From contig JAEXEN010000005.1 of assembly GCA_023400985.1 (NCBI GenBank), forward strand, positions 1 to 64,000: 64,000 bases of DNA. Reading direction: 5' to 3'. Position 1 is the stretch's first letter; each line of letters starts with the position of its first letter. Positions 59,719 to 64,000 of the stretch are shown piece after piece. Source of the DNA: Bacillota bacterium. Lineage in GTDB: Bacteria; Bacillota; Clostridia; Christensenellales; CAG-138. The notes below the pieces were generated by a model, which had not been told where the DNA came from, made no database searches, and was given only the letters and a program-made list of their open reading frames with translations. A program made the translations under genes and the position numbers.

Positions 59719-60180
59719 TTATTCGTCCGGATCGCTCCCGAAAACGTCGATGTGACCGTCCGTGTCGTAACTTAGGGTGCTTAAAAGCTTCCATTCCTCC
59801 ACGCGGTAACGCCCCGCGTTATCCAGGAAAACCTTTATATTAAGCGCCCGGTTCTCGCCCGCGCCGCAATGATAGCGCACAAGGTAGAGCCCGCTTTTTT
59901 CTTCGACGGTGACCGCCGTATCCTCCACCTCCACGGCCGCGGGCGCCTTGCCAAGGTCCAAATGTAAAAGCGCATGCAGCGCGCGCGTCGCCTTCGCGTC
60001 GGCTTCGTAATAACTTTTGACCGAGGCGGCATGAGCGTTTGCAAGCTTCATGTCGGACGCGGCGCTCAAAAGCGAAAGCGAGCACAGTATCGTGAGGCAG
60101 AGCACAAAAAACAGCATCAGAAGAAGCGCCGTGCCCGCGCCCGAAAACCGTATGCCTCGCGCTGCCCTTTCCTCCTTCAT
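59719..60180 (-). CDS. Pilin-like single-span protein, pilus operon
   Basis: A 153-aa protein with a short basic N-terminus, a membrane helix at about 13-38 (TALLLMLFFVLCLTILCSLS) and an extracellular domain that includes VEVEDTAVTVEEKSGLYLVR. The N-terminal shape resembles PilX/minor-pilin or ComGG-like proteins, without a clear G-F-T-L-x-E prepilin site. It overlaps its upstream neighbour by 4 bases and ends 15 bases before pilT. Confidence 0.65.
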   Translation of the reverse strand: MKEERAARGIRFSGAGTALLLMLFFVLCLTILCSLSLLSAASDMKLANAHAASVKSYYEADAKATRALHALLHLDLGKAPAAVEVEDTAVTVEEKSGLYLVRYHCGAGENRALNIKVFLDNAGRYRVEEWKLLSTLSYDTDGHIDVFGSDPDE

Positions 60181-60602
60181 GGCGATACCTCCGCGAGAGC
60201 GGCGGCGTTCAGGCTGTAAAGCTCGTCCCCCGCGCCGTCAAACACCGAGATGTTGCCCTCCGCAAGCCCGTTTTCCTTTGAAATGCCGAGGCGCAAAACG
60301 TAGGAGGCGTTTTTTAAATCGCACGGAAGCCCTTTCTCGTCATAGCCGAGGCTGTAAGAGGAGTCGCCCGCCTCCGCGACGGAAAGCAAAACTTCAAGTG
60401 CAATCCCCTGCGCTTTGAACGCCTCGGCGGCGTTCTCACCAAGTACGACGGCGCGGTCGAGCGAAGCGCTTTTTTGGCGCAGGCTGCGGGCGTGTGCAAA
60501 CAGGCTCACGCAGAGTGCGGCGGCCGCCGCGAGCACCAAAATGGAAACGAGGAGCTCCGTTAAAAAAAGGAGCGAGCCGCTGCGGCGGGAAAGCGCCTTC
60601 AT
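60177..60602 (-). CDS. Prepilin-like protein, pilus operon
   Basis: A 141-aa protein. After a basic start (MKALSRRSG), residues 10-36 are a hydrophobic helix with a glutamate (SLLFLTELLVSILVLAAAAA), reminiscent of a type IV prepilin N-terminus cut after Gly9, but with the Glu at +7 instead of +5. The tail of about 100 residues would be outside the cell. The ribosome-binding site is GGAGGT. It is probably a minor pilin. Confidence 0.65.
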   Translation of the reverse strand: MKALSRRSGSLLFLTELLVSILVLAAAAALCVSLFAHARSLRQKSASLDRAVVLGENAAEAFKAQGIALEVLLSVAEAGDSSYSLGYDEKGLPCDLKNASYVLRLGISKENGLAEGNISVFDGAGDELYSLNAAALAEVSP

Positions 60603-61081
60603 AGCGTACCTCCGAGCGAGCGGAGTAGCAGCGTGAGCGTCTGCTTTTCGCCGCCGCTTTCGCAGTTTACCGTGAGCGTATCCTCCCGAAGGGAGAAGAC
60701 CGCAGATGCATTCGTAATCACGAGCGTACCGCTTTCCCTGTTAAACTGCGAAATATCCGCCGCGAAAAGTTCATAGAGGCCGCCTTCCGCAGCATACAAA
60801 ACGGTGGTGTAGCGATTACCGTCCCGTGTTTCATACAAAAAAAGCGCGTTGAGCCCGTCAAACTCGCCGACGGCTACAGCATCCCGTTCGTCGCAGGCGC
60901 GCACCTTGTTTATAAGGTACGCAAGGCCGGTACGCGATCGGTCGTTTTGCTGAACTTCCGCCTCGGAGGTGCGGTAGGCGCGCACGGAGAGAGCCAGCAC
61001 GAAAAACGCACAGAGCGCAAATACCAAAAAAAGAAGAAGCGTATTCAGGGTGTTGGCGGATGACCGCCGCTTGATCGCCAT
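60599..61081 (-). CDS. DUF4860-like pilin-associated protein
   Basis: A 160-aa protein with one N-terminal helix (TLLLFLVFALCAFFVLALSV) and an outer domain containing RTGLAYLINKVRACDERDAV and FLYETRDGNRYTTVLY. As I recall, this matches DUF4860, a family found in clostridial pilus-like operons; the function is unknown. I start at the ATG at 61081, preceded by GGGGGAAAG; the ATG at 61099 overlaps the upstream stop and would add six residues. Confidence 0.68.
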   Translation of the reverse strand: MAIKRRSSANTLNTLLLFLVFALCAFFVLALSVRAYRTSEAEVQQNDRSRTGLAYLINKVRACDERDAVAVGEFDGLNALFLYETRDGNRYTTVLYAAEGGLYELFAADISQFNRESGTLVITNASAVFSLREDTLTVNCESGGEKQTLTLLLRSLGGTL

Positions 61082-61095
61082 AGCTTTCCCCCGCT

Positions 61096-61404
61096 TCATG
61101 TAAGCTTCAAAACCGTGATATCGGGCATCCTGTTGGACGCGAACACTTCGTAGATCACCTTATAGCGCGTTTCATCCACGCGCACGCCATAATGCGCTTT
61201 CAAATATGCGTAGTCGGGCGGGTAAACGCCCTCGATGGCGTAGCAGCTTACAGCCGCGCGGCGTATGCTTTCCTCCGCCGTTTTAAGTCCCGCGTCGAAA
61301 GCGGCACCTGCGGCGGATGAAATGCCGTACGCGACGAACGCGAGCATAAGTAGGAACGCCAATGCCCCGACGACGGTCGAAGCGGGAAAGCGTTTTTTCC
61401 GCAT
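61096..61404 (-). CDS. Small single-span protein, pilus operon
   Basis: A 102-aa protein with basic N-terminus, a membrane helix at about 9-28 (TVVGALAFLLMLAFVAYGIS) and an outer part including SIRRAAVSCYAIEGVYPPDY and LKAHYGV. The phrase AVSCYAIEGVYPPDYAYLKA resembles the region after the helix of type II/IV pseudopilins (the alpha-1C segment followed by a proline-rich turn), so it may be the major pseudopilin. I start at the ATG at 61404; a GTG at 61413 is in frame. Confidence 0.62.
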   Translation of the reverse strand: MRKKRFPASTVVGALAFLLMLAFVAYGISSAAGAAFDAGLKTAEESIRRAAVSCYAIEGVYPPDYAYLKAHYGVRVDETRYKVIYEVFASNRMPDITVLKLT

Positions 61405-61409
61405 AGCCT

Positions 61410-62456
61410 TCACCCTAAGGACGACATGATGCCCGCAAGCGGGAGCATCACGGTAAGGAGGATGCCGCCGATGATGACGGAGGTGAACGCCACAAGCGCC
61501 GGCTCGATGCGCGCCAAGGCCGTGTCGATGCGCTCCTGCGCGGCGCTGTCCGCCCGCTTGGCGATATCCGCCATCGCGGCCTCGGTGGCGCCCGTCTTTA
61601 CGCCCAAAGCCGCCATGCGGCTGTCGCGCGCGCCCAAAAGCCCGCTTAGGTAGAGCGCCTCTTCAAACGGTTTACCCGCGTGCATAAAATCGGCGCAGGC
61701 GTCTATCCTTTGCGCGGCGCCTTTGTCGCTTGTGAACATGGTCTTTATAAGCGCGAGCGCCTCGTCCGTATCGAGCCCGCTCGCGAGAGCCATCGCCATG
61801 GCGCTTGCAAAGCGCGAGCGCGAAACGGCGCGGCCGATGTTCGTTTTGGGAAACCACGACCGGAAGACCTTCCCCCACGCGTCGCGGAGCTTTGCGCTGA
61901 GCCGCGCCGCAAAATAGAGAAGCGCAAAAAGCGCACCTATAGATGCTAGGATCAGCACGACCGTAGAAACGGAGCGCGAAAGACGCATCAAAAAAAGCGC
62001 AAGCGGCGGCATGGTAAGGCCGAGTTGCGCAAACACCCCATCGAACACGGGCAAAACGCCCCAAATGAGAGTGAGGATCACCGCGAGCATGATCACAACG
62101 AGCACCGACGGATAGGCAACGGCGTTTTTCAGGCTTTTTTTGAGCGCTGCCTGCCTTTCGTAATGATCGGAAAGCGCCGTGCATGCCGTTTCGAGTCTGC
62201 CCGTTTTTTCCGCCACGCGGAGCGCGCTCAAAAGATAATCGGGGAAACCGCCCGCCTCATTTAGCGCGATGCTAAGCGGCGCGCCCGATTCGCAAAGCTC
62301 GGAGAGCCGTTTCATCAACTCCGCAGAGGCCGGGTCGGTATCGTCGTCTTGCAGCATAAGAAAGCCGTCCGCAAACGGAACGCCTGCGCGGACGAGCAGC
62401 GAAAGCTCGAGGCAAAACGAACTCAAATACGCGTCGTCTAAAAAACTTTGCTTCAT
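61410..62456 (-). CDS. pilC: PilC/GspF-type inner-membrane platform protein
   Basis: A type II/IV secretion F protein of about 348 aa with the two repeated T2SSF domains (about 15-140 and 210-335) and three membrane helices (about 110-135, 160-185 and 320-345). Motifs include LSLLVRAGVPFADGFLML and the matching RFASAMAMALASGLDTDEAL in the second repeat. It anchors the pilus assembly motor in the membrane. The start is uncertain: the frame opens at a GTG at 62495, but the only strong Shine-Dalgarno sequence (GGAGGAAG) lies between that and the ATG at 62456, in a small hairpin. It is the first gene of the operon and abuts the structured element. Confidence 0.85.
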   Translation of the reverse strand: MKQSFLDDAYLSSFCLELSLLVRAGVPFADGFLMLQDDDTDPASAELMKRLSELCESGAPLSIALNEAGGFPDYLLSALRVAEKTGRLETACTALSDHYERQAALKKSLKNAVAYPSVLVVIMLAVILTLIWGVLPVFDGVFAQLGLTMPPLALFLMRLSRSVSTVVLILASIGALFALLYFAARLSAKLRDAWGKVFRSWFPKTNIGRAVSRSRFASAMAMALASGLDTDEALALIKTMFTSDKGAAQRIDACADFMHAGKPFEEALYLSGLLGARDSRMAALGVKTGATEAAMADIAKRADSAAQERIDTALARIEPALVAFTSVIIGGILLTVMLPLAGIMSSLG

Positions 62457-62503
62457 GGACGGCACACAAGCGCCGGAAAATACTTCCTCCGGCACCCTTT
62501 CTC

Positions 62504-62718
62504 AAGGTAAGGGAAGTTGAACCCTTGCGCCTTAAAACTGCCAGTTTGGCGCACGTCTTTGTCATCGTCAGTCGCCGTAGGGCTCCCGCGCAAGGCCACG
62601 GGCCTTGCGTGCGGTGCCAACCCCCGTTCGGGGGCACGGCGGCGAAGTACCGGCAACACGGCGATGGCGTGCTTTCCGGCCCTCTAAACCGCAAGGGTTC
62701 GACTTCCCTTCCCTTACC
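62504..62718. repeat. 215-bp hairpin-rich element with terminal inverted repeats, upstream of pilC
   Basis: The arms are 62506-62529 and 62690-62718. They pair almost completely (GGTAAGGGA, then GAACCCTTGCG), apart from one 5-base insertion and one mismatch. Inside are perfect hairpins: GCGCC/GGCGC at 62527-62552, CGCAAGGCC-ACG-GGCCTTGCG at 62589-62609, and a CCCCC-GTTC-GGGGG stem at 62614-62637. There is no ORF. The right arm resembles the 49-bp repeat at 53543-53591. It could be a miniature transposable element, a structured leader RNA of pilC, or both. Confidence 0.65.
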
Positions 62719-62723
62719 ATTTC

Positions 62724-62752
62724 AGTATAATACACAAACGCCGCTCATTCAA
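62724..62752 (-). promoter_or_regulatory. Promoter of the pilC operon, at the edge of the structured element
   Basis: Read on the minus strand: TTGAAT (62747-62752), 17-bp spacer, TATACT (62724-62729). Transcription would begin about 62717, the first base of the element, so the whole element becomes the 5' leader of the pilus mRNA. Confidence 0.6.
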
Positions 62753-62763
62753 GAAAAGCGGCG
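62739..62763 (-). terminator. Terminator of the transglutaminase-like gene
   Basis: On the minus strand CGCCGCT pairs with AGCGGCG across an 11-base loop, followed by TTTGTG. It overlaps the -35 region of the pilC promoter. Confidence 0.5.
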
Positions 62764-62800
62764 AAAAGGTGCGGGTTATGGAGAAAACGGGCGAAAAGTT

Positions 62801-63784
62801 TTAGTAGAGATATTTCGCCTGGTAGTTGGCGGCGTTTTGCGTATAATCCGTCATATCGTCTTTGTTCGCCGCGGAAAGGAAGGTGGGGTCCATCATCTTC
62901 CAGTTTGCACCGTCAAAAAAAATCACGCCATCCACCCATCCGCTTTCTTCGGTGTAGGTGCTGATCCACGCGTGATAGATGCTCCCCGTATAGCCCACCA
63001 CAAGCTTCGTGGGGATGCCTAGGCTCCTAAGCATGGCGGTCATGAGCGCGGCGTAATCGAAGCAGATGCCTTTTTTGCGTGCGAGCACGTTGTCGAGATC
63101 GGGAAGATAGCCGCTCTGCACAGTCTTTGCAAGCTCGTAATCGTAGCTGATGCCGTTGACCACGTAGTCGAACACGGTCTCGATCTTTTTGATAGGGCCG
63201 GTCATGTTTCCGGTGAGCTCCCGCGCGAGGAGCACCGCCTTGGTGGTTTCGTTATAGTTTACAAACTGGTTGGGGGTCAGAAAAGGCGCAAACTCGTCCT
63301 TCAGTTTTACGTCGAGCTTCGCGTCCAAAACAAGCGCATATTTGGCATCGTAGGCGTTTTCATAGATGCCCACGGAGTACGTGCCGTTGCCGTCGGAAAG
63401 CGGAAACACCGCGTATTCGGCGCTATTTGAGAGGTTGTAGGTGTATGCCGCGGTACTTGGACCCGTAACGATCACCTTCATGCGCTTTTCGCCCGAAGCG
63501 GCGCGGCGGATCATGATGTAACCGAGGTCAAAATGCGAAGCGTCGATCTCGGCAGCGTCGTTTTCATAAACGACGGTCCCCGAGGCCTCGGGCAAAAGCA
63601 AGTTCGATACGGCGGGGTCCTCAACAAGCGGCGCGATATCGAGCTCCATTCCCGCGGCGGGAGAAACGGCGATTTGCGGGCTCGGCGAGGGCGCGCCCTC
63701 CACGGCGGAACAGGCGCAGAGCGTAAGGCAAAGCGCAAGAGTAAGGCATAAAATACGCGCAAGGCGCGGGGGGAAACGCCGCAT
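62801..63784 (-). CDS. Transglutaminase-like lipoprotein
   Basis: A 327-aa protein starting at the ATG at 63784. Residues 1-25 are a lipoprotein signal (LCLTLALCLTLCAC, lipobox cysteine near 22-24), followed by a Pro/Ser linker. The C-terminal transglutaminase-like domain has the catalytic Cys in KKGICFDYAALMTAMLRSLG, His in YHAWISTY and Asp in WKMMDPTF. Bacterial members act as proteases or amidases at the cell surface; the substrate is unknown. It stands upstream of the pilus operon on the same strand but has its own promoter and terminator. The ribosome-binding site is weak. Confidence 0.82.
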   Translation of the reverse strand: MRRFPPRLARILCLTLALCLTLCACSAVEGAPSPSPQIAVSPAAGMELDIAPLVEDPAVSNLLLPEASGTVVYENDAAEIDASHFDLGYIMIRRAASGEKRMKVIVTGPSTAAYTYNLSNSAEYAVFPLSDGNGTYSVGIYENAYDAKYALVLDAKLDVKLKDEFAPFLTPNQFVNYNETTKAVLLARELTGNMTGPIKKIETVFDYVVNGISYDYELAKTVQSGYLPDLDNVLARKKGICFDYAALMTAMLRSLGIPTKLVVGYTGSIYHAWISTYTEESGWVDGVIFFDGANWKMMDPTFLSAANKDDMTDYTQNAANYQAKYLY

Positions 63785-63903
63785 AAAAGCACCAGCTTTC
63801 GGAAACGCCACTATACTTGTAACTGCCGGTAACCGGAGCAACCCCAAATAAAATGGAAAGAAATATTGCCATGTGAGAAAAATAACCGCCTGCGGTTTCA
63901 AAA

Positions 63904-63932
63904 ATAGTATCATATTGCATCAAAAATGTAAA
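63904..63932 (-). promoter_or_regulatory. Candidate promoter of the transglutaminase-like gene
   Basis: On the minus strand TTTACA (63927-63932), 17-bp spacer, TACTAT (63904-63909), about 120 bases before the start. The remaining sequence to the window end is AT-rich and shows no gene. Confidence 0.45.
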
Positions 63933-64000
63933 TATATATGCATGCACTGTGTTGCCGCAGGGCGGAAAATCGTGTAAAATGTAAAAAAACAAATTCAACA

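Larger units (their letters stand above)
62496..62800. other. Gene-free region between pilC and the transglutaminase-like gene
   Basis: This 305-bp stretch holds the structured repeat, a minus-strand promoter and the terminator of the transglutaminase-like gene, each described separately. No coding sequence is supported. Confidence 0.6.

Noticed and set aside
1..64000. CRISPR arrays, prophage or a biosynthetic gene cluster
   Set aside because: No regularly spaced direct repeats, phage structural genes, or synthase genes were found; the content is metabolic and regulatory.

Overview
The window looks like chromosome of an anaerobic, moderately GC-rich member of the Bacillota, class Clostridia. 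The pointers are a Stickland-type ornithine fermentation operon, the acetylase branch of lysine synthesis (DapH plus an M20 deacetylase), BlaI/M56 and ECF sigma/anti-sigma pairs, a Firmicutes-type KdpFABCDE operon, Hcp with a divergent Crp/Fnr regulator, a VanZ-like protein and DUF4860-like pilin genes. The species cannot be named from sequence alone. No rRNA, tRNA, CRISPR array, phage or intact transposase was seen.

Layout. 0-4.8 kb: the end of a branched-chain amino-acid importer (livG, livF), an ArsR-type regulator, and a three-gene ABC exporter behind a strong promoter with a palindrome at its -10 box. 4.9-9.8 kb: a YtcJ-like amidohydrolase, then on the minus strand an ECF sigma/anti-sigma pair, a D-aminopeptidase and a membrane-anchored alpha/beta hydrolase. 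9.85-21.1 kb: a minus-strand catabolic block reading ord, ortA, ortB, oraS, oraE, a GNAT gene, a MutL-type reactivase, orr, argF and, after a 375-bp hairpin-rich spacer, alr. Together these take ornithine (possibly made from citrulline by ArgF) through D-ornithine, 2,4-diaminopentanoate and 2-amino-4-oxopentanoate to acetyl-CoA and D-alanine. Alr could then convert the D-alanine to L-alanine.

21.2-29.1 kb: a small membrane protein, a GH94 disaccharide phosphorylase followed by a phosphohexomutase, a divergent pair (105-aa unknown protein and XRE regulator) around a 15-bp inverted repeat, a second amidohydrolase, and a VanZ-like gene whose promoter and 5' end exist as a decayed second copy upstream of that amidohydrolase. 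29.1-33.9 kb: lysC-dapA-dapB-dapH, divergent from an N-acetyldiaminopimelate deacetylase. 34-36.3 kb: another ECF sigma factor with its membrane partner, and a YhaM-type exoribonuclease.

36.4-48.1 kb: a TetR-controlled ABC exporter and the complete kdpFABCDE potassium system, separated by about 0.6 kb without a recognisable gene. 48.3-52.5 kb: Hcp, two iron-sulfur proteins, a divergent Crp/Fnr regulator and a frameshifted isochorismatase-family hydrolase. 52.5-58 kb: galE, an acetyltransferase, a DtxR/MntR-type regulator, and a BlaI/M56 pair in which the M56 protein carries a long exported tail with FG-GAP-like repeats. 58.1-63.8 kb: a compact type IV pilus-like operon (pilC, four short membrane/pilin-like proteins, pilT), a hypothetical protein and a transglutaminase-like lipoprotein.

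The least explained sequence is a roughly 215-bp, hairpin-rich element with near-perfect terminal inverted repeats directly upstream of pilC. An apparent 49-bp internally deleted relative lies between galE and an acetyltransferase gene. The ancestral duplication around the second amidohydrolase and a frame-broken small membrane ORF ahead of kdpF are also not explained by standard annotation.
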